Source of the DNA: Hypholoma sublateritium FD-334 SS-4
Lineage: Eukaryota; Basidiomycota; Agaricomycetes; Agaricales; Strophariaceae
Length of the DNA stretch: 64,000 nucleotides
NCBI GenBank assembly: GCA_000827495.1
Contig: KN817592.1
Span: 108,177 to 172,176, forward strand
Reading direction: 5' to 3'
Under the pieces are notes generated by a model that was not told the origin of the DNA, made no database searches, and worked only from the letters and a program-made list of their open reading frames with translations. The stretch's first letter is position 1; the number at the start of each line of letters is the position of its first letter. Positions 47,204-59,098 of this stretch are shown piece by piece. A program made the translations under genes and the position numbers.

Positions 47204-50200
47204 ATGCTGCCCCACATCCTCCACACAACAGGACGCGCCGTCGCCGTCGTCCAGAACCAAACCCATACTATCCGAAATGTCCTCCAGCTGCAGTCGTCTG
47301 GGCCCTCGTCGGGCTCAGGCTCGTCCTGGGGTAATGGGCCTGGCCCAGGTGGCTCCAAATACGGTGCCGGAAGTCGATTCTATGCGGGCCATAATGTGCG
47401 CGTTAATGAGAGGGATTCTCCGACTATTAAACTCATTTTTTTCCTATAGAACGCAGGCCGTGCGGTCACCCAGGCAAATGCGGTGACCTCGCACGACGGC
47501 CAAATCACCCAGAGCGACGACATCGAGGAGATCACACCCAAATGGACGATTCTGTCGACGCCGCAGCGAAAGCGCCGCATGCGCAGCTCCAGCGTGTCCA
47601 TGGGCGTCGCGGGGCGCAATGAGCGCGCGGAAAAGCTTGGTGTTCTCAAGACTGTCCAACTTCATGCGCGGGGGAAACATGCGTTCGCTCCTTCGGAAAC
47701 TATGGCATCAGCTAAGGAGAGGCTTCTTGCAGAGCCCACCCCAGCAGCACCGCCTCCTACCCAGCCGCTGCTCGTGCGCCGCAATTCCACATCAGCACCC
47801 TTGAGCCCTCTGTTAAACGCGACTGAACCCCCGCCGCCTCCCTCTCAGGCTACTAAACCGAAGCAAGCGCCGCCCCCTGATGAGAAATCCATGCCCCAAG
47901 AGATTCAGGACGAGATAGCGCATTTCCGGTCGATGTTGCGCCAAACAAACCCGATGGCCGTTGCCCGGTCCATACGGAGAATGCTGGCGACGTATCAGAG
48001 CCCTCCCGTTGAGCTATTCAATGCGGCCCTGAACGCGTCTGTCCACAATCGTCAGCCTGGTACCTCCCTTACTCAAGTCATCGAACTCTACAATGCTATG
48101 CTTTCCAAGTCTGTTCTCCCCGATGTGGAAACCTACGAACTTCTCATCCAGGCGCTTACCCAACGTGACGTTGAGGTCCATCGTGCACAGATTTCTCTCG
48201 ATCTGCGCGTGAAGCACAAGTCGCAGGTATCGTACGTCGCCGAGGAGAATATCGACAAGGATGTTGAACGGCTACGTGATCTCAAGAAAGAGGACAACTT
48301 CGCTTCAGCAATGTCACTGTTTGAAGGTATCTTAGCTGGACATGGCAAGGACCACATGCAGATGCAAACATTTGTTCGTCTCATGAGATGCGCCGCAAAT
48401 CATGGTGATGTTCACTCGGCTATCCATGTCTTTGCCCAACTAGAAGCTCGTTCCGACCTGAATGTCTCTGCCCCGGTATATCGCTATCTGATCCTCACCT
48501 TCTCCAATGCGGGCCAGGTTGACCAGGCGGAGGAAATTTTCAAGTCGTTCCTCACTGCCGGTGCGCAGAACAAGCTCCACCGCTACCCCGCTCACCTCCT
48601 GGATGTTGCGCGTCAAAGCCAGATTCAAGTTTGGAACACGATGATGGAGGCCTACTTCCGCGCTGGTATGCCGGACAAAGCTATCGAACTCGTTGACCAA
48701 GTGCTCAAGTCGGACGCCGGAAATAACTTCACTATGGCTGATGTGCCTGTTGCTACCTCCTCGATGTTCACGACAGTTATCAACGGATTCTTGACCTCTG
48801 GGGATATAACGTCCGCGTTGACATGGTTCGACAAGCTTCTGCCGCAGGAAAAAGCGCCGGAAGACCCGTACCAAGGTCTTGGGGGACGCGTTATGCGCCC
48901 CGACGGCCTCGCATGGTTCATGATGATCGATCACCTGGCTGATAACAACAGGTTGGACGACCTCAACAGGCTCTTCCGGACTCTCAAGGAGGTACACAAA
49001 ACAGACGGCCTGCGGATTAATTCCACCTTGCGGCTCATTGTCTACACCGCCAACCTCGAATATTTGCGAAACAACAAGGAAACTGCGGACCCCGTCGCTG
49101 CGGTTGAGAACGTCAAGTATCTGCTCGAAGACTTGCACCAATTAACTGAGTGGGACATCCCGCGGGGCAAGCTGGCAATGTCGATGTGCCACGAGCTCGC
49201 CATCCGCGGTGAATTTTTGACCTCGACGGCCACTTACGTTCACCTTACAACTAACGGACTTTCCTTCGGCGACGTGGAGAACTTCGCTGAGGGCTGGAAG
49301 ATGCGCGCGCAGCAGAGCACAACGCAGTTCATCCGGGACGTATATATGGCCGTGAACGAAGGGCTCGGCACGCTCTCGATCGAATCTGCGATCCCGCTTG
49401 CGCGCACTGCGCACCAGATCGGCATGCAGCCCGTCCTTCCTTTGGCGCCCGCTCTCCTGCACGCGTACGGCGCGATGGTGAACGGCGACGACGTGGTCTG
49501 GAACATCTCGATGGACGACTGGCGCCTCTTGTTCTCGTATGCGCTGCCGTTCGAGATCAACGCGGATAACGGCAATCCCAATGGCCTCGTGGACATTCCT
49601 GGATTCGCGTACCCTGGCATCTTCAAGCTCGTCGACCACTTCAACGCGGAGAACGGCGCGTTCGACGCGCTCGGCGAGAGCATACAGCTGGATTTGATCA
49701 ACGTCATCACCGCACGGACCACGCCAGAGACTCGTCAAGACGTGCTCGCGCGCCTCGGGCCTAAGTACGTCGAGGCCGCAGAGAAGTACGACGAGCTGCG
49801 CTTCGCCGCCCTGGAGAACAACATCGTGCAAGACGCAAGCCTCCTCAACCCCGTTGAGTCGCAAGTCCTGGACACGGATGTGCCCGCACTGCGCTACAAC
49901 CCGTACGTCACGCAGGACATCACGACCGCACTGGGCCCGCCGGCGGGCTTGATCTCGGCCGAGGCACTCGAGAAGGCGTACCAGCTCTTCGCTCGCGCGG
50001 TGCAGCGGGGCGAGGTGCCGAGCTCCGCCGCGCTGTGCCGCCTGATCGAGGGCAAGGGCCGCGGGAAAGACCTGGACAAGGTGCGCGAGCTGTACACCGC
50101 GGCGCAGGCGCTGCTGCGCGTGACGCCGCCGGAGACGCAGCGCTTCGAGTGGGCCGCGGTCGAGAACAGCATGATCATCGCGCTTGCGCACGCGGGCCAC

Positions 50201-51520
50201 GTCGACGCCGCGCACGTGCACCGCGCGCGCATCCTCGCGCAGGGGCTCGCGCCGTCCGCGGACGCATATGGGATCCTCGTGCAGCTCGTGCGCGACACGA
50301 CGGACGACACTTCGGGCGCGGTTGCTCTGTTCGAGGAGGCGCTCGCGCGTGGGGTTGCGCCGAACATGTACCTGTATAACAACATCATCTCGAAGCTGTC
50401 GAAGGCGCGCAAGGCGGACTATGCTCTCGAGTTGTTCGAGCAGATGAAGGCGGCGGGCATGAAGCTGTCGTCGATCACGTATGGCGCGGTCATCGGTGCG
50501 TGTGCTCGCGTTGGTGACGTTGTCGCGGCGGAGAACCTCTTCAAGGAGATGACGCGCTCGCGCAACTTCAGGCCGCGTGTCCCGCCGTACAACACGATGA
50601 TGCAGCTCTTTAGCCAGACGAAGCCCAGCCGGGTGTCGGCGCTCTATTACTATCAAGAGATGCGCAAGGCGGGCGTAAAGCCATCTGCTCACACTTACAA
50701 AGTACGTTCTCCATTCCTGGCGAGTTTGACACCATTTGTTAATGTGCTTCTTTAGCTGCTGTTGGACATCTATGGATCATTGGAACCCGTCGCGCTAGAG
50801 CCTATGGAAAGGGTGTTTGACGAGCTGATCGCGGACACCTCTTTGGAGGTCACCGGTACACACTTCGCGTCGCTCATCAACGCCTACGGATGCGTATCCA
50901 AGGACCTCAACAAGGCGATCTCCGTGTTCGAGTCTATGGGCACCTACCGCCGCGCGCCGAAGCCCGACGCGGTCGCCTTCGAGGCGATCATCAACGCTAT
51001 CGTCGCGCACAAGCAGACGGACCTCCTCCCGAGCTACATCGACCGCATGGTCTCGTCCGGCGTGCACATGACGGCATACATCGCGAACCTGTTGATCAAG
51101 GGCTACGCGAACGTCGGCGAAATGGACAAGGCGCGCGAGATCTTCGAGTCGCTCTCGAACCCCCCGACGGGCGTCGCCGCGCCGAACAACCGCGCGCCGC
51201 ACAGCCCTGAGATCGGCGCGGACGTCCCGGTGATGGCGCCCGTGTATCGCGAGGTGCGTGTTCCTTTTGATTTGTCTGAATTCTCTTCTCATTGTTTATT
51301 TCATGTAGCCATCAACATGGGAGGTTATGGTCAGGGCTGAGCTCGGTGCGGGAAACCGCGACGCGGCTATTGCTCTGTTACACCGGTTACAAGAACGGTA
51401 CGTTACCTGCTGACAACGAGCAGCTTTCGAAACTTACGCATACCCATCTGCAGGCATTATCCCGAGGCCGTGTACAGTCGGATAAGCGGAATCCTGACCG
51501 ATTTCTCTGTTCCACAATAG
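47204..51520 (+). CDS. Large pentatricopeptide-repeat (PPR) protein, probably mitochondrial
   Basis: PPR proteins bind RNA, mostly in mitochondria, to stabilise, process or help translate it. This one is about 1,360 residues. It begins MLPHILHTTGRAVAVVQNQT, a basic N-terminus without acidic residues that suits a mitochondrial presequence. A Ser/Gly-rich linker is followed by an intron (47396 to about 47454). The main exon (to about 50700) carries many 35-residue repeats, for example TFVRLMRCAANHGDVHSAIH, QVWNTMMEAYFRAGMPDKAI, NMYLYNNIISKLSKARKADY and ALELFEQMKAAGMKLSSITY. The third exon adds FASLINAYGCVSKDLNKAIS and IANLLIKGYANVGEMDKARE. A last intron (about 51398-51453) gives the end YPEAVYSRISGILTDFSVPQ. 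The region 49300-50700 is strikingly GC-rich at third positions. The RNA target is unknown. Confidence 0.92.
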
Positions 51521-51989
51521 ATCCTCGTTTTCGGAATACGCCTACTATATATTCGGACACCGTCTCAATCTCGGGCCTGCTCGCTCGCCTTGTAGCCCAC
51601 ACATCAATCGCCATCAGCAAAACGCAAGCAAACTCATCGTTCACTGTGTATCATAACTGTTATCTATCATCCTGCCATCTGTATTACCAAGATCCAACAT
51701 CTCTGCGTGGGGCTTAGATTGCCCATTAATTCTCGGTACACGATACCTCCATATTTCTACCGAACCTACCACAAAAGTAGACTTTCACCGTCTTTGCTGA
51801 GGTGCAAGGTTACACTATTTCTTACCTACACGGACTCGCGTTCGACCATCCCACCCAACCGCTATTTATGTTACGACATTATCCATATAGAAGGCTCTTG
51901 TAGTCAGTAGCCATCTGCATTAGTTAGTTCCGAGAAGCAATGAACGATGAAGTACATATATGTGGTTCAAGATATCAAAGAATGGTGAA
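51521..51989. other. Convergent spacer
   Basis: This is the 3' region between the PPR gene (plus) and the coilin-like gene (minus). I see nothing else. Confidence 0.4.
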
Positions 51990-53924
51990 TTAGAGGTCAA
52001 GCAAGCGCCATTCCGAAGTGAGCACCTCTTGCCACTCCACTGCATAGTCCTCTTCCTCCTCTCCTTGCCCTCCCTCGCCGGATGAACCTGCGAACCCAAA
52101 CGCGAATGCATGTTCTGTATCCGTCGGTCGCTGGATCTGCCTTATCAGTACGCCTTTGCCTGCGGTGCTATCCGGGGGCTGCACGACATGCGCTACGCTC
52201 AAAAGGACCTCCGGAGAGAACGTGCGAGGGTTAATGGCTAGTGCCTGAGGATGAATGACACAGGTGAGTAGGATTTCGACGCAGGCGAGAAATGGTGCAT
52301 GTACCTTCCACCCGACGAGTGCGCCTGCTACTATTTGCTCCGGCCCACTCAGCACCGTACTTTTGGAATCCCACAACCTCTCCGCGCGATCCCAGTCGAA
52401 ATGCTCTCCTCCTTCTCCCGCCGCGTCCGTCTCGCCGTAATCCAGTACCACCGGGCCTGCTGGTTCGTCGGCATCCGCTGGGACCGCGCCGCCCCACGCG
52501 CCGCCATCCGCGTAGTACCCTTCGCCAACGTCTGCGTAGTACTCCTCGTCCTGCGGCGCCTTCTTCTTCCCGCGCTTCTTTTTCTTCGCGGGCTCGGCGT
52601 AGCTCGTGTCATCCCACATCCCCGCTTCGACATCGACGCTCGTCACGATCATGTTGCGCGGCAGCCGCTCTGGGTGCGTCGCCTGGATCTCGGACGGCGG
52701 GACGAGGCGCGCGGATGGAGCGCGGCTGGTGGCATTGAAGAGCTTCGATGGCGAGGCGGAGGCCGGGGCCGGGGCGGGGATGTCGACGTGCATAGCATCG
52801 CCGTCCGCGGTCCCTGCGGCTGCGGCAAGTGTCACCGCGGCCGCACCGCCAAAGATGATCTTCTGCGGGATCGGGCTGGCCATGGACAGCTTGAAGCCCT
52901 TCTTCTTGTTCTTGTTGCGCATCGAGCTCATCATCACCTGCTCCTCCGTGATGTACACCGGTGTGGCATCGACACGCGACGTCTTCTGTACGGGGGCCGC
53001 AGCAGCCGGCGGTGAGGGCGGTAGATGGACAGAGGCTGGGTCCACGGGAACGTGCGGAGGGGCCGCAGTGGCGTTCAGGGCGTTCAGCGGTATGTCAGCC
53101 GGGCGCTTGTCATGCTCGCGCCTTTTGCGCCGGCGGTTATTGCGGGAGTGGGTAGTCGGCTTGCCGTAGCCAGGTGGGACGTGTGTTACGCTGGAATATT
53201 GAGATTGAACATGGTGCGAGGAGCAGAGATGAAGTTCGCGTACTTTGTTGTTGGCTTAGGAATCAATGAAGGGGCGGTGCGAGGCTTTTTTGAAGGCCGA
53301 GGCTTCGGGGCCGAGGATGATGATGATGAACTTGTCGATGAGGTTGGGGAGTCGGAGGATGTGGAAGAAGAGGAGGAAGATGTAGATGTAGATGACGAGG
53401 ACGAGGTTGATGATGTATCCGATTCAGATCCACTTTCCGCCTCGACTGTTTTCACGGGCAGCTTTACCGCCCGAGGTTTGCCTACAGCGGCTGCATGTGT
53501 GTGTTTCCTCGCCACTGGGGCGGTTCCACTGGGCGCTGGCGACCTTTTTCGTTTTCGTTCTTGCAACTCCACTGGAAACGCGCATAAGTTGAGAAAGGCA
53601 TTCTCATAGCCACGCTACACGCTGCGCACCTTGTGGTGATTGCATTTCAACATCTAACACAGCAGCCTTCGGCGAAGATATCTGCTTGATACATATTAGA
53701 TCCCCATCCCTAACGGCCCCGAACGGGCTGTCGTTCAGAAGCTCAAAGTCGTCCAGCAGTAAGACAAGGCTCTGCCCATGGTATTGGGCAGATTTCAGAG
53801 CTTGAACGCGGCGACAGAGCTCCTCCTTGAGTTCATATATTGTCTCCGGGATGTTATTTTCGTCTGGGACAAACCAGGCCTTGACATCTGGCAGAGGTTT
53901 ATGGGTTTGAATGCGAATACGCAT
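51990..53924 (-). CDS. Coilin-like protein (Cajal body scaffold homologue)
   Basis: Coilin scaffolds nuclear Cajal bodies, where snRNPs mature. The product is about 600 residues. The N-terminal exon (start 53924) reads MRIRIQTHKPLPDVKAWFVP and IYELKEELCRRVQALKS, then LLLDDFELLNDSPFGAVRDG and DLICIKQ. This fits the coilin N-terminal ubiquitin-like self-association domain. The middle exon is a long Ser/Asp/Glu/Thr tract flanked by Lys/Arg patches (RKRKRSP, RPSKKPR). Basic and Pro-rich regions follow (KKKKRGKKK). The C-terminus has GALVGWKALAINPRTFSPEV, which resembles the coilin Tudor-like domain (IAFKxLxLxxxTxxPE). The block IVTSVDVEAGMWDDTSYAEP is conserved-looking. At least four introns are placed. 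The call rests on remembered family patterns and on both ends fitting the same family. Antisense frames over the GC-rich parts are shadows. Confidence 0.78.
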
Positions 53925-54444
53925 TGCACAATGCACAAGACTTTGATTCTGGAATCACTTGTAAGGTCATAGCTCTTTTTTCGAATGTTACGACTAGCAA
54001 AGGGACTTACAGGCCTGATATCAGCCCCTTATGCTGGAGAACACCGCAGATGGTGGTATTATAGAAGGAAAAGGATCGACGAAATGTACTTGGCCGCCGC
54101 CGCCGCCGCGCAGCCGTACTACGCCAAATTAATTCATCACATGACCGTACTGTCCAACTTATATTGAGAATTGATCGAGAATTTGCAAAGAATTTGTCAA
54201 GAATTTATCAAGAATATTCAGTTAACGAATTCAGTGTAACGGGTTTTGTTCATACTTAACGTTGAATATCAAATTTAGGTACATTTTCTATTTGTTGAGC
54301 CAAGCATAAACCTGATACAGGATAGAATTATAGATTAGTAGCTACCGGCAGCTTGTATTGTCAATATTTGATAGATGGTCAGTATAACTAGTAACTTGGA
54401 AAGTAGTGGGAAAATGAGAAAAGATTCCACAGGTTATAGCGCTT
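53925..54444. other. Spacer between coilin-like and P450 copy B genes
   Basis: This is the promoter of the minus-strand coilin-like gene plus AT-rich sequence. A (CCG)-type run (GCCGCCGCCGCCGCGCAGCC) lies near 54091. I see no gene. Confidence 0.4.
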
Positions 54445-57127
54445 CTAAGCACCGGGCAATTCTTTCATCTGGACCCAGAGCCCACCCTACAGAGCCCGGC
54501 ACCATTAAGCATTGCTCTCTCAATAAACCGCAAATATGACTAATTACTCACATTGACATACAGTGTGAGATGAGACAGCGGGAATATCTTCTCGGTGGCC
54601 TTGCGGCCTATTCCCGAAGCCCAGTCTGCAGGCGGCGCGATATTCACCGAATCATCGAGCGCGAAGCCCGTGAAGTTCTGAAGGAGACGAACAAGGAAAA
54701 ACGTAGCCTCATGGTATGCAAACTATTATGCGTGCACGGTTGTTAATGACTGTCCCTCTTTCGACAAACAATCGATGGCAATGCCTACCTGTTGCCCGAG
54801 GCATATCCTTGGTCCAGCGTTAAAGGGCGATAATATGAATGGGTTCGGGATTAAATATTTCTGAAGCCGCTCGTCCAAGAACCGATCGGGGTCGAATTCG
54901 AGCGCTAGTCGTCGGCGTTAGCATCATCGGCAAAAAAATAACATTCTAAAAGAACAAACCGTCCGGTCCCCATAAGTCAGTCCTTCGCTGCATATTCATG
55001 GTGACATACAGAGTGCTGTTTCGGCAATGAAAAAATTAGCTTGAGAAGTAGATGAATACATTGCTTACGGCGTATTAACAGGCACGTAGATAGGCTTCTG
55101 GCCAGGTCGCGCAGCAGGGAGGGTGGTAGCTTTGTTTGAACATCTGCGCCATAAATTAGGACAGTTGAAATTCGGGATAAGTTTGAGAGTCAGAGGTTAT
55201 CACTTGCCTGAAATCGGCTGGGCTGTGATAAACATACCCAGAATCAAAGATTAATCTAAGTCTGAGTGCCAACGAGCTTACACTGGTGGATAGAGCCTCA
55301 AGACCTCTTTTTGATATATTCAGCCTCGGCTTTGCGGGATACGACAGGATGACATACCATTGAGGAAAGCCCGCACGTATTTCATCTGTCGCATGTGCTC
55401 ATATGTGGGACTGCCCGCAGGGCCCACTGTGTCGAAAATCTCCGCACGCAGGCGTTTTTCGATGTCGGGATGTTGAGTCAGCATGTACATAGAGAAAGTG
55501 AGAAGTGATCCGGTCTAGTACCGTGACAAAATGGCAGCATCAATTTTGTAACAAAAAAAGGAGTGCTATGTAGCAGGGGGCTCACCGTGTCTCTTCCGGC
55601 AACCAGGAGATTAGCCAGCTACATAGTCGGACAACATGTCAGTTATAACTTAATCAGGTGCAGATTAAAACAACTAACTTCGTCTTTCAGAATCACCGTG
55701 TCCTGTGTATGATTGACGAGATGCCCGAGAAGAGTTTCCTCCTCAGCTTTAGACTCGATGGCTCCGTCAATTTCCTGCTGGCGCCGCGCAAGCGCCTTCT
55801 CCATGAGTGGTTCAATAAACTGATCCATGACATTCCGCGCCGGCTTGACTTCATCCGCCCAGAATTCCGACAATGGCCATTCGGCACCATAGTTAAGACG
55901 CATTGCCGACTGCACCTGTCCTTGGACAAATGCCTTAACAAAAGCGGTGGAAGGGTGGTCATAGAATGAGCGCGAAGTTCTTGATTCGTGCGAGGGTGGA
56001 TACGGAATTCCCGCCAAGAGGGACCCAACATTGTTTCCAAATAGGAATTCGGTAGCCGCATCCAATGTGAAGCGGGAGACCAGATCCTATGAATCCGAAT
56101 GACAAGCTCAGAGATCATAGAACTCTAGAATTGCACCTGTTGGAGGTTACCTGGAAGTCTACAGAGAGGCCTTCGTTTAGTCGCTGCTTTGCGACTCGGA
56201 GGGTTATGTCACAGTTGCGGTGATAGATCTCAAAGTCACTGATGCGCTCCCGAGTGAAAAAAGGACGCGTCATGGCGCGGTGGAACCTAAGTCCAAGACG
56301 TCGGTTGAACATCCGCAGTGAAAGTTACATTCATACTCACTTCCACATTTCACCTGTATGTTCTGATTGAAGCTCTGTAATATATAACCAAGTTTTATAA
56401 CGCACCATCAGCATTGAATACTCCAGTGCCAAGGAGAGAAGACATCTGGTCGATAAACATAGGTCCTGTGGATATCATTGTTAATACGGTGATATCGACA
56501 GAGCCAAGAGCTACACCCTGACCTTTGTCGAAAGATTCAAATTGAGTGGCTAGAATGGCCTAATGGATGGCTTAACAGCGATTAAATTACTCCGCATAAC
56601 GGAAGGAAATACCTTAATATGTTCTGGCTCCGTTGTAGCAAGCTACGTAGAAAGTTTTGAGGTGCAAACAGGATGAAATCAGGCAATGAGACATACAGCG
56701 ACATTGTTAAACAGCTCCAACTGAAAAACATGTCCATATTTCTCTTCAAATTCAAGCATCTTGTTGCCTGCGAGGAGTCAATGTTAATGACAAAGGAAGA
56801 CCAGTTAAAATCGGACGCACACGGATGACCGGTCTTGGTAGTCGCTGCTATCTCTTTAATCGTAAAGACAGACCATTCTTGAACAACAGGAGGAACAACC
56901 GCTCCGAACGACGCGGCAGCCCTTCTAACCACCCATTTGCCGTAGTGGATGTTCCACAGCAAGAGGATCGGCTTAGCAAGGAGGACCGCGGGAACGATGA
57001 ACCACAGAGAAAGGTTGCAGAGGCCTAGCAGTTGCAGAAGTGTCAAGGCGAAGTATACAGCAAGAGACGGGACAGCAAAAGTCGGAATCAAGCGCAGAAT
57101 ATAACGAGGTCCAGGAGGGAGTTCCAT
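54445..57127 (-). CDS. Cytochrome P450, CYP63-type (copy B)
   Basis: This is a paralogue of copy A (19417-22069), also on the minus strand, with about 600 residues. It begins [20 protein letters not shown] at 57127 with two N-terminal hydrophobic helices. [20 protein letters not shown] and [20 protein letters not shown] match copy A almost block for block. The I-helix has LVAGRDT (near 55600). ExxR is in EVLRLYPPV, formed across an intron. [15 protein letters not shown] precedes the haem loop [13 protein letters not shown] with its Cys ligand. The end [13 protein letters not shown] follows a last splice and stops at 54445. One structural difference is clear: an intron interrupts copy B directly after the haem loop GQQ, while copy A is continuous there. 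No frameshift or missing motif was seen, so the gene appears functional. Confidence 0.92.
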
Positions 57128-57652
57128 CCTTCCGAGAGGGAGCTGCGCAACTCGCTGCGGTTTAAATGGCTGGTCAGTCCAGAAAAGTGACAAGAATCCG
57201 CCGCGTCGTTGACAATGATGGTGGTTAACCGCGACAGACCGCGACCGCAGCGAGCGCCTGCCGCCCCGGGCCGTCTTTGGCCGTCTTCGTCTAATTTTCA
57301 TTGGTCGCCAATTGGTCATCTTTGCTTACCACTTGCTGCGGTCAAGTTGCGCACGATCTGCGGTAGTCGAGAGGTAGAGAAAGATTTATACGGAGAGGGG
57401 AACTAAGTAACCAACGTCTGATTATAAACGTAGTATTTACTTAATTTCTACAAATTTTCTGAAGCATTTCGGAGGTCGGACCAGGGACGACCATCGAATA
57501 TTGAATATTGAAGCTTTCCTTGGGGCTATTACTGGGCATATTAATTTGGCATTCATACAACATTCATACCGCCTTCGAGATTTGTATCATAAACTGTTCA
57601 CTAAAGTATAGTTCGTAACGAGTTTGCATCTTGATTGTCCCAGCTCGTCGAT
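57128..57652. other. Spacer upstream of P450 copy B
   Basis: This is the P450 promoter and the 3' region of the next gene. The frame extending upstream of the P450 start (to 57319) is Arg-rich and probably non-coding. Confidence 0.4.
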
Positions 57653-59098
57653 TTAACTCTCGCGCACCCTGGATACTTCCCTGCGAAAAGACGCATGAGA
57701 AAAGGGCGCCTTCTGCTTGATGAGCCCCATCACGCGTTCCATTCCCTCAAACGCCCCCTCGAGAATGATATCGATGAATAAAATGTGCTCCCCGAGCAGC
57801 GGCGACGCGAGCACAGACCGGATCACCGCCTCGCCACCCTTCCGTGCCCCACTGAAGTCAAACTCGCACTTGCACAACACAGGGCGCGCGAGCGCCGCGC
57901 AGAGCCGCTCTATCGGGACGGACGCAGTAAGCTTTATGGAGTCGAGACATGGCAGTGCAATGGGCGGCGAAAGGATGGGACCGCTAGGCTGAGCGACGCG
58001 CGAAGGTGCGTCTACGATGCATCCCAGCTCGAGGGTGAAGAGTTGCACTGCGTCAAGAAGGTGCAAGATCAACAGCGCGTCGTCGATGCTGATATTGCTC
58101 CAAATTTTGAGGATGCGCATCTTCGAGCATATAATCCGAGGCAGGAGGCCATGCAGCACACGCGCGTCACCGTTCCACCTGAGCGTATGCATACTAGTAA
58201 ATGCCTGGATATCCTCCAGGATGTCAGGCATGTCCACGGGAGTTGGGAATGATGCAGGGATGAAAACATCGATGTTTTCGACTGTATCACCGAAGCTAAT
58301 TTGAGCCCAACGCAGGATACAGAAGAGAAGCTGATACTGTCTCTCCATCACGCTACCGACATCAGCGAACCCCGAAATTGTTATGGAGAGGCTCGAGATG
58401 CTGTTTTGCGACCAATTTCCCGGGATCGAGCCACTCTGTTCCTGTCCCTCAGGCGTCGGTCGGATAAAAATGTCCAGAGAACTAGTGAACGGATCGTGTT
58501 TCGCGCAGACATCGTTCAACGTGTCGTGAAGTTCCTTTGGTACATGCCGAAAAAACATGGCCTTGAATGACAGAGGCGCTGGTTCATTGAGCACCCCAGA
58601 CTTTGAGAGTGTTGGTTGATCAACATGGAAGAGAAGTGAAGGAGGTAGTAGCAGTTCGTCATCGTTGTCCAGACCGGCTAACGGGGAACATCGTCCAGAC
58701 GCTGTGGCAAAAGAGCACTCGGAGCTACTGTCAGAGAACTCGTCTCCTTCCGGGTCACTGAGCGAAGATTCCGCCAGAGCATCGACATCAGGGGAGTATG
58801 TCTGCGCACCGCTCCCGTTTTCTTCGATCTCTATGGGCAAGACTTCAGGGTCGGAAATGTGGGCGGTCTCGACATTGAGTGATATTTTGGACAGAGGGAA
58901 GGTAGCTTGATCGGATGGTGGTTCCGAAAGGAGGGGGATAGAGTGTACAGACAATGGTATGGGGCAGGTTAAGCCGCGCCTGGAAGATGGTTTGGCACGC
59001 AAAATTCTGAGAGATTTCATAGGAAGAGAGGCTGTTCGTAAAGGCAAAACTGGCCAGCAGGACCTTGAGAGGAATTTAAAGTCGTTATGTAGGGCCAT
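57653..59098 (-). CDS. Uncharacterised intronless 481-residue protein
   Basis: A single uninterrupted frame runs from ATG 59098 to the stop at 57653, unusual in this intron-rich window. The first 150 residues are low complexity, Ser/Pro/Glu-rich and probably disordered. The rest is a mix of hydrophobic and charged segments such as LSITISGFADVGSVMERQY, MHTLRWNGDARVLHGLLPRI and ALPCLDSIKLTASVPIERL. They have the spacing of an F-box-associated leucine-rich region found in many agaricomycete F-box-like proteins, but I see no clear F-box. No membrane segment or catalytic motif is visible. It could be a lineage-specific protein or the C-terminal part of an F-box/LRR protein. Confidence 0.75.
   Translation of the reverse strand: MALHNDFKFLSRSCWPVLPLRTASLPMKSLRILRAKPSSRRGLTCPIPLSVHSIPLLSEPPSDQATFPLSKISLNVETAHISDPEVLPIEIEENGSGAQTYSPDVDALAESSLSDPEGDEFSDSSSECSFATASGRCSPLAGLDNDDELLLPPSLLFHVDQPTLSKSGVLNEPAPLSFKAMFFRHVPKELHDTLNDVCAKHDPFTSSLDIFIRPTPEGQEQSGSIPGNWSQNSISSLSITISGFADVGSVMERQYQLLFCILRWAQISFGDTVENIDVFIPASFPTPVDMPDILEDIQAFTSMHTLRWNGDARVLHGLLPRIICSKMRILKIWSNISIDDALLILHLLDAVQLFTLELGCIVDAPSRVAQPSGPILSPPIALPCLDSIKLTASVPIERLCAALARPVLCKCEFDFSGARKGGEAVIRSVLASPLLGEHILFIDIILEGAFEGMERVMGLIKQKAPFSHASFRREVSRVRES

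Noticed and set aside
49142..50692. A 516-codon open frame on the minus strand opposite the PPR exon
   Set aside because: It lies exactly under the GC-rich part of the PPR gene, is very Arg/His-rich and has no family features. It is a codon-bias shadow.
52299..53015. Long plus-strand frames over the coilin-like gene
   Set aside because: Composition (Arg/Ala/Gly-rich) and overlap with a domain-supported minus-strand gene mark them as shadows.
5523..57127. A biosynthetic gene cluster made of P450, hydrolase, SDR and MFS genes
   Set aside because: There is no backbone synthase (PKS, NRPS or terpene synthase) and housekeeping genes separate the members.
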